Virus record (IMG/VR): IMGVR_UViG_3300022074_000470
Coordinates: 1-20,609 of that record
Reading direction: 5' to 3' (one strand)
Length of the DNA stretch: 20,609 nucleotides
Source: a virus
A model generated the notes under the pieces. It was not told the origin of the DNA. It searched no databases and saw nothing but the letters and a program-made list of their open reading frames with translations. Each line of letters starts with the position of its first letter. Position 1 is the stretch's first letter. Of this stretch, positions 7,113 through 14,661 are shown piece after piece. The translations under genes were made by a program, and so were the position numbers.

Positions 7113-9845
7113 TTATCCGTTTGAATTATACCCGATGAGCATGAACATTAAACTTGATGAACCAAAAGTTGAATTGATGGTCAATGTTTGATTCGTATTT
7201 TTTTCTAAATAAACTTTTTCAAAACTTCGTAAATAATGAATTTTGGAACCCGTGTATGTATTCCAAAAACTAGAACTTGTTGAATAGTGAGTAAGATAAT
7301 GCTTTATAGTAATGTAGTCTGTTAGATTTGATCTTAAATTTAATGAAAAATTACTGTTCGTTGTAGAACCATGTAAAGATATGTTCCAATGAATGTAGTA
7401 CCATCCATTTTCGGGTATTGTGATTTCGTTATCAGTTGTTGTAGCCCAGCCTGGATAACTATTGTTCGTGTAGCTATTTCTGGTTGAATAATAAATCGGA
7501 AATCTGCCTCCCGATTGAAAAGCAGAGAGACTTGGCACAATTTCACAGAAAACCCCATTACCAGGAGGGCCTGTTGGACCAACAGGTCCTTGAGGACCCT
7601 GCCCTCCTTGAGGACCATCGTTGCCTGCAGGACCTTGTATTCCTTCTGGGCCATCGTTACCAGCGGGTCCTTGGGGGCCTCGCAGGTCGTCTGTTGTAAA
7701 CCCTAGCCCATCATCTGAATTGAATGTGATGATTCCAGTGCTGCTATTGTAGGAAGCCCCTGTGAACCCTTTTCCATCAGCCCCAGAAGAACCATTGAGT
7801 GGGGTGTCAAACTCTCCTACGACTGTTTTTGCTGCGCCTGCAGCGTCATTTGAAAAACCAACAAGCAGTCTTTGTACAGACCTGCCACCTCCTCCAGGTG
7901 TGGCCAGAGTTGCACTTGCTAGCTCCAAAGATGTGACGCCACGACCTGTGTCTCCAGGTGCCCCAGGTGCCCCAGTTTCTCCCGTTGGACCAGGATTTCC
8001 TTGAGGACCTGTCGGAAGCGTTACATTCCCTGTGTAAGAGTTGTCCGATAGCTGGAATCGAATGGTGCTGGCATCTACAATATCCACTGCAGAAACACTG
8101 ACTCCCGCCGTGCCTGGACTTCCGTCGGCTCCGTCGGCTCCGTCAGCCCCTGCATTTCCATCGGCCCCTGCAGGACCTCTCACTGATTGAGTCGTCGTTA
8201 CCGTTGTTCCATCTGAAAACGTAAGAACTAGCTGACTGCTGCTATTGATTGATGCGGCTGTTGGAATGATCTTCGGAAGATTAACGTAGGAAGTGTAACT
8301 TACTGGAGTTGTGTCTAAAGCAAAGCGGACTTGCTCCGAATTGCTTGGGTTTACCTCAACGGCTGTAATGCTGGCACCATCAGATCCATTTGCCCCAGCA
8401 GGACCTGTGATCGTCCCAGTTGTTGTTAAGGTTGTTCCATTGTTTAACGTTAACTCCAACTGATTGCTGTTATTTACTGCAACCGATACGGCAGAAATAA
8501 CAGGGAGATTGATGCTTTGTGTGCTGGAGTCCGTGAACGTAAATGTTGCACTACTTGTCCCCTGCGGTTGGGTGATTGTACTGATCCCCACTCCCGCTGG
8601 ACCCTGCTGTACTAGCCCCACGTCTTGGTAAGTGATTACCAAAGACTCTGTGGCTGTATCAAAATCAATATTAACAATCCCTGGTCCCGTAGGACCTTGT
8701 GTGCCTTGTGGACCCTGCAACCCAACTTGCCAAGCAGTCCCATTCCAAACTTCTAGTTTCTGTGTGGTACTGTTGTAAATAATCGAACCTGTCGCTACCC
8801 CCGTCGTAGGTCTGGCTGATTCGGCATATGCTCCCAAAAACCTTGAATTGATACTGTCCGAAAGTTCTTGAGTCTTTTCCTTGTAGTGCAGAGCAGAGTA
8901 TCCAACGGTGGAACCATCAGACAAAGTAAATTGCGAATCTTCTGGATGGATTGCCAGCTTTTGAGCATCTGCCTCAGAATTGGTTGCGTTGGTTTCGGAT
9001 GTAGAAGCATTGGTTGCTGCTGTTTCTGCACTCGTTTTTGATGCCAACGCCTGTGTTGCGTATCCCTGTGCATCTGAAGAATGATTGGATGCTGAAGTTG
9101 CAGAACCTGCTGCTGCTGTCGCAGAAGTTGCCGCTTCACCAGCCTTTGTGCTGGCTTGATTTAAAGCACTGTTTGAATCTCCAATTGCTGTTGCGACTGT
9201 ATTAACATTCGCAATGTTCGTCCCAACTTGAGATATATTTGAACTTGCCCCTAACGCTAAATCGGTCCCAACAGTATTGACATCTGTCAGATTGTCATAC
9301 ACCCCTGTGATTTTACTGGTGCCACTGTTCAAATCTGTGGCAACCGTAGTGATTTGTGTGTCTGATCCTGCCACTGTGTTGATGTTCGGCATTGCCGTGT
9401 TTACAGCATCTACCGTTGTCATTTCCGCAGTAGTCAACGGAACTGCTTCCAAGATCAATTGGAAGTATGTTGTATTTGTAACAGCATACGTTCCTGACGG
9501 AAGATCTTGAATCACTACATACAAACTATTGTTTGCAGGATCACGAACAAGATCATCTACCTTGTAAGAAAACCCAGCAACGTAATCTCCTTGCCAATCT
9601 AGCCCTGGGGGAATCTCCCTTTCAAATACAAACAAATCCCAATAATCGTTGTTGCCATCCCCGCTAGGCAAGGCTTGATTTGCTGGAACTGACTGAGTTG
9701 CAATGTATAACCTGTTCCGAACGGAATCTCTGACAACGTCACGAACTACATAGGTATTGGAAGCGGCGTGTATCCCACGCCATTGCATCCCTGGTATACC
9801 CTGCGTTCCCTGACTCTGAACAATAACCTGTGCGCGAGTCGTCAT
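7113..9845 (-). CDS. Collagen-like tail fibre with C1q/TNF-like C-terminal domain, 910 aa
   Basis: Two tandem N-terminal modules (WRGIHAASNTYVVRDVVRD...LYIA at about 22-49 and WQGDYVAGFSYKVDDLVRD...LYVV at about 84-111) resemble short carbohydrate-binding folds. A helical Ala/Ser/Thr region (about 140-300, e.g. GEAATSATAAAGSATSASNHSS) is typical of podovirus fibre shafts. Then come short collagen-like patches separated by beta modules with SxQLxLTxxDGTTxTTT repeats, and a final Gly-X-Y run (about 723-763). The last 147 residues (IPENGWYYIHWNISLHG...SFEKVYLEKNTNQTLTIN...LMFMLIGYN) match the C1q/TNF-like jelly-roll pattern. This is probably a long trimeric fibre with a receptor-binding tip. Its ATG overlaps the upstream stop (ATGA). 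The fibre role is secure; the C1q-like fold is inferred from the strand pattern. Confidence 0.9.
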   Translation of the reverse strand: MTTRAQVIVQSQGTQGIPGMQWRGIHAASNTYVVRDVVRDSVRNRLYIATQSVPANQALPSGDGNNDYWDLFVFEREIPPGLDWQGDYVAGFSYKVDDLVRDPANNSLYVVIQDLPSGTYAVTNTTYFQLILEAVPLTTAEMTTVDAVNTAMPNINTVAGSDTQITTVATDLNSGTSKITGVYDNLTDVNTVGTDLALGASSNISQVGTNIANVNTVATAIGDSNSALNQASTKAGEAATSATAAAGSATSASNHSSDAQGYATQALASKTSAETAATNASTSETNATNSEADAQKLAIHPEDSQFTLSDGSTVGYSALHYKEKTQELSDSINSRFLGAYAESARPTTGVATGSIIYNSTTQKLEVWNGTAWQVGLQGPQGTQGPTGPGIVNIDFDTATESLVITYQDVGLVQQGPAGVGISTITQPQGTSSATFTFTDSSTQSINLPVISAVSVAVNNSNQLELTLNNGTTLTTTGTITGPAGANGSDGASITAVEVNPSNSEQVRFALDTTPVSYTSYVNLPKIIPTAASINSSSQLVLTFSDGTTVTTTQSVRGPAGADGNAGADGADGADGSPGTAGVSVSAVDIVDASTIRFQLSDNSYTGNVTLPTGPQGNPGPTGETGAPGAPGDTGRGVTSLELASATLATPGGGGRSVQRLLVGFSNDAAGAAKTVVGEFDTPLNGSSGADGKGFTGASYNSSTGIITFNSDDGLGFTTDDLRGPQGPAGNDGPEGIQGPAGNDGPQGGQGPQGPVGPTGPPGNGVFCEIVPSLSAFQSGGRFPIYYSTRNSYTNNSYPGWATTTDNEITIPENGWYYIHWNISLHGSTTNSNFSLNLRSNLTDYITIKHYLTHYSTSSSFWNTYTGSKIHYLRSFEKVYLEKNTNQTLTINSTFGSSSLMFMLIGYNSNG

Positions 9846-10186
9846 TGACTTACCTCACCCTTTACCTTAATTTTTCCGGCTAAAACTTTTTCTACGACAC
9901 CTGTCAACTCAATCTCTAAATCGTATTCGTATACCCCACTGGCATATCCAGCAGTGCTGGATGCAGATACTGTAATTCGGATGTTCGGACCTGTTGCTGC
10001 CATTGTGATTTCATCTCCACTATTCCAGATTGCTGTCGGTGTGGACTCTCCACGATGCGTCTTGATGTGCATTCGTGCGCTGTAACTTGATAAATCTCGT
10101 GTGTTCCCAGATTCATCCTTAACCGTCAGATCTGCCCCGAATGTTGTTCCTTGCTCTACAACGAAGTCATAAATTCCGTAGGCCAT
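9842..10186 (-). CDS. Ig-like/BppU-N-like small tail protein, 114 aa
   Basis: The sequence FVVEQGTTFGADLTVKDESGNTRDLSSYSARMHIKT, GPNIRITVSASSTAGYASGVYEYDLEIEL and VLAGKIKVKGEVSQ follows a widespread pattern of small phage proteins: QGxTFxxxLTxxDxxGxxxDLSxYxARMxIR...G-x-Y-x-YDLE...L-x-G-x-x-V-x-xEV. These are thought to form an immunoglobulin-like or BppU-N-like sandwich and often sit just before fibre genes. It overlaps the adaptor stop by one base (TAATG) and the 910-residue fibre start by four (ATGA). Its position between connector and fibre suggests a fibre-to-tail attachment role. That role is inference. Confidence 0.8.
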   Translation of the reverse strand: MAYGIYDFVVEQGTTFGADLTVKDESGNTRDLSSYSARMHIKTHRGESTPTAIWNSGDEITMAATGPNIRITVSASSTAGYASGVYEYDLEIELTGVVEKVLAGKIKVKGEVSQ

Positions 10187-11172
10187 TACCGTACAACTCG
10201 GAAATAGGATTCATTTCTACCTTCGCTTCTACTGAAAGAGTTGATTCCTTCGTTTAACTTCGCATCCATTGCCATCTCTAAAAATCTGGAACGATAAACT
10301 TGGCCCTTTTCAGTGTTGCGAGTTTGTCCCTCACGATTGTACGCACGTTCCAACGCACCAAATACCAACGCCTCATGGTAGTAATGACCAATGATCGGAA
10401 CCGCCGTATCTGTTGTCGTGTCCGCAATGCGCGGTAACCCACGCAGTACAAAATCCTTGAAAATTTTGGTACTCGCATTCGGATCTTGGTACAACTCTGT
10501 GTCTTGTGCCGGTAATGGGAATATTCTGAAATTTCGTGCTGATGCATTGTTAAAAACAATTGCCTCTGGATTGCCATTGCGTTCCCGCCACTTTGGCGTT
10601 GCGTTCGTAGCGTAGTTTGATCGGATGGTTGTAAACGGATTGGGAACTACCCCAAAAACCGTGTCCATGAATGCTCCACCAGATGTATGCCGGAACACTG
10701 CTGCGTCCAGTTCTCCTTCACTCATAATCGAAACATTCAAACCATCCAAGGTCGCGGAGACAATCTCTTCAATACTGTCTGGGACTGTGTAGCTAGGGTT
10801 GTACGATATGAATTGTATTGACCCTGCTGTTTGTGTCCCATCCACGATGTATCTGAAAATTGTCTCCGACACCTTGGTGATGACATGTGCATTGTTTTCG
10901 ACAACAACCACATCCCCCGTCGATAATCCGTGATCGCTTGACGTGGTCACTGTTACCGTCTTGCTGTCCACCGTGGTGGTGCCTGCTACGGCAGTTGCGG
11001 CTCCACTAGCAGCCAAGGCAACGGTGGCTGTGACCTGCGGTTGTCGGCTAATCCGAACAAACTCCCGCTGGGCGTCATCGATGTAACGATTGAGTTCGCT
11101 GTTCGTCCAACGTCGGTTGTCAATGTCCTGCAGCGCCTCTTCAACTCGCTCTCGGATTTCACGTCTGTTCAC
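10186..11172 (-). CDS. Head-to-tail connector adaptor protein
   Basis: The N-terminus MNRREIRERVEEALQDIDNRRWTNSELNRYIDDAQREFVRISRQP is the classic start of podovirus adaptor proteins (RVxxxLxDxxxxRWxxxELxxYIxDAQRE). The C-terminal helix region (HYYHEALVFGALERAYNREGQTRNTEKGQVYRSRFLE) matches the second helical part of that fold. Between them is an unusual beta insert (about residues 55-125, TVDSKTVTVTTSSDHGLSTGDVVVVENNAHVITKVSE). Adaptors dock a ring under the portal and start tail assembly. The gene lies downstream of capsid and terminator and upstream of the tail fibres, as expected. Its ATG overlaps the upstream stop (ATGA). Function is inferred from the helical signature and gene order. 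Confidence 0.8.
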   Translation of the reverse strand: MNRREIRERVEEALQDIDNRRWTNSELNRYIDDAQREFVRISRQPQVTATVALAASGAATAVAGTTTVDSKTVTVTTSSDHGLSTGDVVVVENNAHVITKVSETIFRYIVDGTQTAGSIQFISYNPSYTVPDSIEEIVSATLDGLNVSIMSEGELDAAVFRHTSGGAFMDTVFGVVPNPFTTIRSNYATNATPKWRERNGNPEAIVFNNASARNFRIFPLPAQDTELYQDPNASTKIFKDFVLRGLPRIADTTTDTAVPIIGHYYHEALVFGALERAYNREGQTRNTEKGQVYRSRFLEMAMDAKLNEGINSFSRSEGRNESYFRVVR

Positions 11173-11627
11173 TGGTTGATCTCAATCACTTCAAATCGCT
11201 CCATGCTTTCATCTACCGACTTCTCTGCATTTTTGGGCCACCGAATTGCCCGAAGTTGAAACCGTCGCGAAGAGCGGGACACCAACTTCCGCATCGGGTC
11301 AGGTTGCAGATATCGGGTTCTGACTGTGTCACTCAGAGCATTAAAATGCTGAATCGGAAGTAGCACCGGCTTATTGCGAGGGATGACAATTGTATGAGTG
11401 TCCACCGTGACGGGCACTGGACCCGTGTCCCAAATTTCGTCACCACTTTCGATCTGCGCTACAACAAATCCATCTGATGGTCGATGCTTGACATCAACTT
11501 CCTTTGCCATCTCCATCCCGTCTTTGACGAACATGAATTGGTCTTCCCCTGTTCGCACATATGACTGGTGTAGTGTAGACTCTGGAAGTTTATTCGATTC
11601 TGGTAAGAGTCCTCCGGCTACTGCCAT
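11169..11627 (-). CDS. Conserved-looking head/connector-region protein, 152 aa, unknown
   Basis: I do not recognise a named family with confidence. The sequence has GDQ-like N-terminal segments (YVRTGEDQFMFVKDGMEMAKEV), a central strand set (VPVTVDTHTIVIPRNKPVLLPIQHFNALSDTVRTRYLQPD) and a basic C-terminus (RKLVSRSSRRFQLRAIRWPKNAEKS). The VIPRxKPVLLPxxHxxxLxDxVxxxY stretch recalls small proteins encoded between capsid and adaptor in other phages, but this is from memory only. The start has GAGAAGG close upstream and lies just past an intrinsic terminator, so expression would depend on read-through or an unseen promoter. It overlaps the adaptor by ATGA. A head-completion or connector role is inferred from position. 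Confidence 0.7.
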   Translation of the reverse strand: MAVAGGLLPESNKLPESTLHQSYVRTGEDQFMFVKDGMEMAKEVDVKHRPSDGFVVAQIESGDEIWDTGPVPVTVDTHTIVIPRNKPVLLPIQHFNALSDTVRTRYLQPDPMRKLVSRSSRRFQLRAIRWPKNAEKSVDESMERFEVIEINQ

Positions 11628-11650
11628 TGGCCTTCTCGCTTTCTAAGGGT

Positions 11651-11690
11651 TAAAAGATCCCCGACGCCCCCCACGATGGGAGACATCGGG
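11651..11690 (-). terminator. Strong intrinsic (Rho-independent) terminator
   Basis: On the minus strand a perfectly paired 14-bp stem (allowing three G-U pairs) with a UCG loop spans 11690 to 11660. The arms are CCCGATGTCTCCCA and TGGGGGGCGTCGGG. It is followed three bases later by TCTTTTAA (11658-11650). This is the form of a strong intrinsic terminator and works only in the minus direction. It lies between the small capsid accessory gene (11701-12129) and the 152-residue gene (11169-11627), only about 24 bases before the next start. It probably lowers transcription of the downstream connector and tail genes by partial termination. Confidence 0.85.
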
Positions 11691-11700
11691 AGTCAAACGG

Positions 11701-12129
11701 TTAAGAGTACGGTACGTTCGCGTCGAAACGGAAGTCTACCCAGAAGTACATGTCCCCAGCGGTGGAGGCAGTTCCTGCAGTAGTGACGGTTGCCCGTACT
11801 ACATAGTTGCTTTCCCCATCGTCGGTAGCGGTGTACGCGGTGACTGCCGTCATCTGCTTTGCTGCAGCAGATTCCGTCCTCGCAGCAGACTTGATATTCG
11901 TGGAGGCCAAGAAAGAATCCACGGTATTGATGTCACCAATCTGAACAGCGGCACTGGTGCCGTTGTTGAACGCAGTCTTTACAACCACGTTTGCTTTCTC
12001 AACCATCGCGCCTTCGGGCACGACGATGTCAAAAGTGTAGGTCCCCGCAGCAGAAACATCTGCTGATTGAACCCGAACATGCTTACTCGTCTGAGGCATG
12101 TTGATGTGTTTAACAAGAATCGATTCCAT
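11701..12129 (-). CDS. Probable capsid accessory/decoration protein, 142 aa
   Basis: The protein is small and beta-rich without catalytic motifs: HVRVQSADVSAAGTYTFDIVVPEGAMVEKANVVVKTAFNNGTSAAVQIGD, ESNYVVRATVTTAGT and AGDMYFWVDFRFDANVPYS. Its location directly after the major capsid gene, with a good AGGAG ribosome binding site six bases before the ATG and a strong terminator directly downstream, suggests a highly expressed head protein. The VVPEGAxVxKANVVVxTxFNNGTxAxVxIGD pattern looks like a jelly-roll. No named family was recalled with certainty. A decoration or head-fibre role is inferred from position and size. Confidence 0.75.
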   Translation of the reverse strand: MESILVKHINMPQTSKHVRVQSADVSAAGTYTFDIVVPEGAMVEKANVVVKTAFNNGTSAAVQIGDINTVDSFLASTNIKSAARTESAAAKQMTAVTAYTATDDGESNYVVRATVTTAGTASTAGDMYFWVDFRFDANVPYS

Positions 12130-12149
12130 TTTATCTCCTAGTTGGAATC

Positions 12150-12169
12150 GCTCCGGTTTTGGCCGGAGC
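12150..12169 (-). other. RNA hairpin between capsid and accessory gene
   Basis: On the minus strand GCTCCGG-CCAAAA-CCGGAGC forms a perfect 7-bp GC-rich stem with a six-base loop, starting about eight bases after the capsid stop codon. No U tract follows, so it is not a classic terminator. The next gene's AGGAG (about 12135-12139) lies outside the stem and stays free. A 3'-protective hairpin, RNase site or pausing element is inferred. There is no direct evidence for any of these. Confidence 0.55.
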
Positions 12170-12177
12170 TACAATAA

Positions 12178-13236
12178 TTAAATGTCGGTTGCGCCAACTT
12201 CGATGCGGTAGAGATACAAATCCTGCAAAATTACGCAAGAATAGGTGGTGTCCCATGCAACCGTTCCTCTCTGTCCCAATGGATCGCCAGGGCCAGGTTT
12301 TGGAGTCACTACCTTGGATCGGAGTGAATCCTTACCACCCAACGTGGCACATCCACCGAAGTCTTGAGCCATTATCACAATTGGATACACGTCAATGTTC
12401 CCGCCGGTGGACTTTAGTCCCGTGGAACCTACTGATGCACCAGCACCCTTGAAAGGCATCGCCTGCGTAGTCAGGATGAAGCGGACTCCTCTTGCTGCCC
12501 CTACTTCTCCTTCCATCACATCGCTCTGGTCAGCGTATTGCTCTACCGGAACGTATCCAGGGATGGCTTCCAGATCCTGTCGCAGGTCCACATGACCAAT
12601 CGCTACGAAGGATTCGCGCAATGGGCTGGTGGTGACCCCATCGCTGGCGTCCAACTGCTCCTTGATCTTGGTGGCGTCATTGTTTTCCAGAACCCGAATT
12701 GCTCGGTCTAGCAAGGTCGTTGCGGCTGTACCAGCGGCAGCGTTCTTGTTCGCAATGGTGTAGTTTACGTCACTGCGTCCGGTGCTGCCGGTGCTGCGTG
12801 CGTAGCCTACCTGTGAGCCTGCTCGGAATTCCTTGTAGGAAATAAAATCAATAGTTTCACCTGCCTGCTGCGCTTGTCGCTCCGTGATCACTTGGACAAT
12901 CGGATCATGTGATGCTGCCAGCATGATATCGGTGGTATTTACATACGAACCGTACTGCTGCAAAACATGTTTGATTGTGGTGTGCTGGAGGTTTACGAAG
13001 TCTGGAGAAACGCCCTCTGCCAATGGGGTATCCACAATCGGGAAGCGTTCGTATCTTCGGTGCCTGATCTCCAAACCCTCTTTTTGTGGCTTGGTTTCGC
13101 GCTGGGCGAATTTTGCAAAGGTGAGTAAACGCTTCGCAATCGGAAGCATTCGTTTTTGGATGGTATAGGCGTCGTGCTTGCTAAGATCACCGTAAGATGA
13201 TCCCGAAAGCAGGCCGGTTCCTGCGTTAATAGCCAT
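12178..13236 (-). CDS. Major capsid protein, N4-gp56 family
   Basis: The sequence matches the N4-gp56 family of HK97-fold capsid proteins: LTFAKFAQRETKPQKEGLEIRHRRYERFPIVDTPLAEGVSPDF, then TIKHVLQQYGSYVNTTDIMLAASHDPIVQVITERQAQQAGETIDFISYKEF. The combination TPLxEGVxP, LxQYGxYVxxTDIxxxxxxDPIxxxxxExxxxQAGETID is characteristic. Length 352 fits the family. It forms the icosahedral shell, with scaffold encoded immediately upstream (13312-14325) and an accessory protein downstream. The ATG has AAAGGA nine bases before it. A stem-loop lies in the leader and another follows the stop, so the gene is bracketed by RNA hairpins. Confidence 0.93.
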   Translation of the reverse strand: MAINAGTGLLSGSSYGDLSKHDAYTIQKRMLPIAKRLLTFAKFAQRETKPQKEGLEIRHRRYERFPIVDTPLAEGVSPDFVNLQHTTIKHVLQQYGSYVNTTDIMLAASHDPIVQVITERQAQQAGETIDFISYKEFRAGSQVGYARSTGSTGRSDVNYTIANKNAAAGTAATTLLDRAIRVLENNDATKIKEQLDASDGVTTSPLRESFVAIGHVDLRQDLEAIPGYVPVEQYADQSDVMEGEVGAARGVRFILTTQAMPFKGAGASVGSTGLKSTGGNIDVYPIVIMAQDFGGCATLGGKDSLRSKVVTPKPGPGDPLGQRGTVAWDTTYSCVILQDLYLYRIEVGATDI

Positions 13237-13258
13237 TTTTCTGTCCTTTCAACAGAGG

Positions 13259-13297
13259 CTATCTGGTCATTGACCCTTCGGGTCAATCAACAGATAG
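13259..13297 (-). promoter_or_regulatory. Two-tier stem-loop in capsid gene leader
   Basis: On the minus strand an outer 7-bp pair (CTATCTG with CAGATAG) encloses a perfect 8-bp pair (ATTGACCC with GGGTCAAT) capped by a GAA loop. A 3x3 internal loop lies between the two stems. The structure sits between the scaffold stop (13312) and the capsid start (13236), upstream of and not covering the AAAGGA ribosome binding site. There is no U tract, so it is not a standard terminator. An RNase-processing or mRNA-stabilising leader for the capsid message is the likely role, by inference. Confidence 0.65.
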
Positions 13298-13311
13298 TCA
13301 ATTCTTGAAAT

Positions 13312-14325
13312 CTAGACGGCGATGCTCTCCCAGAGTTCTTCGTCGTTCATATCCTCTGGTCTGCGTTCCTGCTGTCTAGGATTACTGTTTTTTAACAGGC
13401 CCTGTGCTGCCTTTCGGCGTACAGCACCTTGCGTCTCTTTTGGTGGTTCTTGCGATTCCACCGGCTGTTGCGTTGATTCCGTTGCTGGCTCTGATCGAAA
13501 CTTTTCCCGCCCTGCTTGGGTGTTGAGAAAGTCGTTCATCACTGCCGCATGATCCACGGGGTCCATCGATTCCGTCATCGCTCGTAAGCGCATGGGACTC
13601 GCATTGACGTATTCGTAAAACTCTGGACTCTTGTCGATGTCCATATAGTCATCCCCCACGTTCGTTCGCATGTGCGCTGCATGTTGCAGACGGTACTGAT
13701 TCGCCTTGTACTGCTGCGCGATCTCCTCCAGTTGCCCGATCCGGTCCTCTGGGACCTCCGGCATCTGAATGTTCTGTGTCGCCTTGGCAATTTCGTGAGC
13801 AATTAACTTTCGATACGCACTGGTCAGTTCTTGGAACTCGTCCAGCGTTTGCTTGGTGGCGGGGTCAAACCAGTCTTCATCCAGTGGCGTTGGACCCTTG
13901 GGCTTGGCTTCTTCCTGGGACGGCGATTCTGGTGTTTTTGCCTTCTCCAGTTGCCGCTCCATCTCCAATCGCTCCAGGCGTAACTGTTGGAACTGCTCCC
14001 GCAATTCCTTCGTCTCCTCGTTGCGACGGTGGAACTCCTTCTCCAAGTCCTTGTAACGCTTCTCGTAGTTATGCTCCTCCTTCTTCTCCTCGGCGGTTGG
14101 CTCAGAGGGTGCCTCTACTTCAAAGACCTCTGATTCCTCCTCTTCCTCGGTAGTGGAAGATGCTTCTACTGCGTCTTCACTTACGTCCTCCACCTCTGCC
14201 GGTGGTTTGCCAACTTGGTCCCATAACTGGTCGTCTGTCAACTCTGGAGCCGCAGGGCTTGTGTCCTCCATCTGGGGAGACAACCCCTCCGACGCCAAAG
14301 TCTCCTGTGCGGTAGACTCTGCCAT
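13312..14325 (-). CDS. Capsid scaffolding protein
   Basis: The protein is highly charged and helical. It has an acidic, low-complexity N-terminus (about 1-85), a long coiled-coil (about 83-130, NYEKRYKDLEKEFHRRNEETKELREQFQQLRLERLEMERQLEKAK), a helical central region (150-275) and a basic/acidic C-terminus. This composition and its position between portal and major capsid protein are the hallmarks of phage scaffolds. A short motif occurs at both ends: LTDDQLWDQV (29-38) and MNDEELWESI (326-335). Scaffolds of this type usually bind capsid through a C-terminal segment, so the end motifs may be interaction sites. The start has AAGGA five to six bases upstream. No protease domain is visible. Confidence 0.85.
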   Translation of the reverse strand: MAESTAQETLASEGLSPQMEDTSPAAPELTDDQLWDQVGKPPAEVEDVSEDAVEASSTTEEEEESEVFEVEAPSEPTAEEKKEEHNYEKRYKDLEKEFHRRNEETKELREQFQQLRLERLEMERQLEKAKTPESPSQEEAKPKGPTPLDEDWFDPATKQTLDEFQELTSAYRKLIAHEIAKATQNIQMPEVPEDRIGQLEEIAQQYKANQYRLQHAAHMRTNVGDDYMDIDKSPEFYEYVNASPMRLRAMTESMDPVDHAAVMNDFLNTQAGREKFRSEPATESTQQPVESQEPPKETQGAVRRKAAQGLLKNSNPRQQERRPEDMNDEELWESIAV

Positions 14326-14355
14326 CTTTTTCCTTACTCACGTTAGTTTAGCCTC

Positions 14356-14661
14356 TCAGGGTGCCCCATAATGGCTGGGATCTGAGTTTTGGCGTACTGC
14401 CTGTGGGTTCATCGGCAATCCAAGGATCTCCTGCATTGCCACCCGATAGCCCTGCAATTGGGCAAATTGAAGCCTCTTGGCTTCAGTATCAATGGTTGCG
14501 GAAACCAATTGCTCCTCCGTGTCTCTGATCGATTGGTGTAAATGCTGATACAGCACTTTCCAACCTGGAGAGTCCACTAAGGTGGAAATTAGTCTTGCGT
14601 CCATTTTGTTTGTGTTTCCTTCAAGTCGAATCCTACGCATGAACTTCGATTCGTAGACCAT
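14356..14661 (-). CDS. Small helical protein between portal and scaffold, 101 aa, unknown
   Basis: The stop codon of the portal gene directly precedes this ATG (TAAATG), so translation is likely coupled. The sequence is helix-rich: NKMDARLISTLVDSPGWKVLYQHLHQSIRDTEEQLVSATIDTEAKRLQFAQLQGYRVAMQEIL, with one probable coiled-coil. I do not recognise a named family. Small helical proteins in this slot are common in podovirus head operons and may help portal or scaffold assembly, but that is inference from position. Confidence 0.75.
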   Translation of the reverse strand: MVYESKFMRRIRLEGNTNKMDARLISTLVDSPGWKVLYQHLHQSIRDTEEQLVSATIDTEAKRLQFAQLQGYRVAMQEILGLPMNPQAVRQNSDPSHYGAP

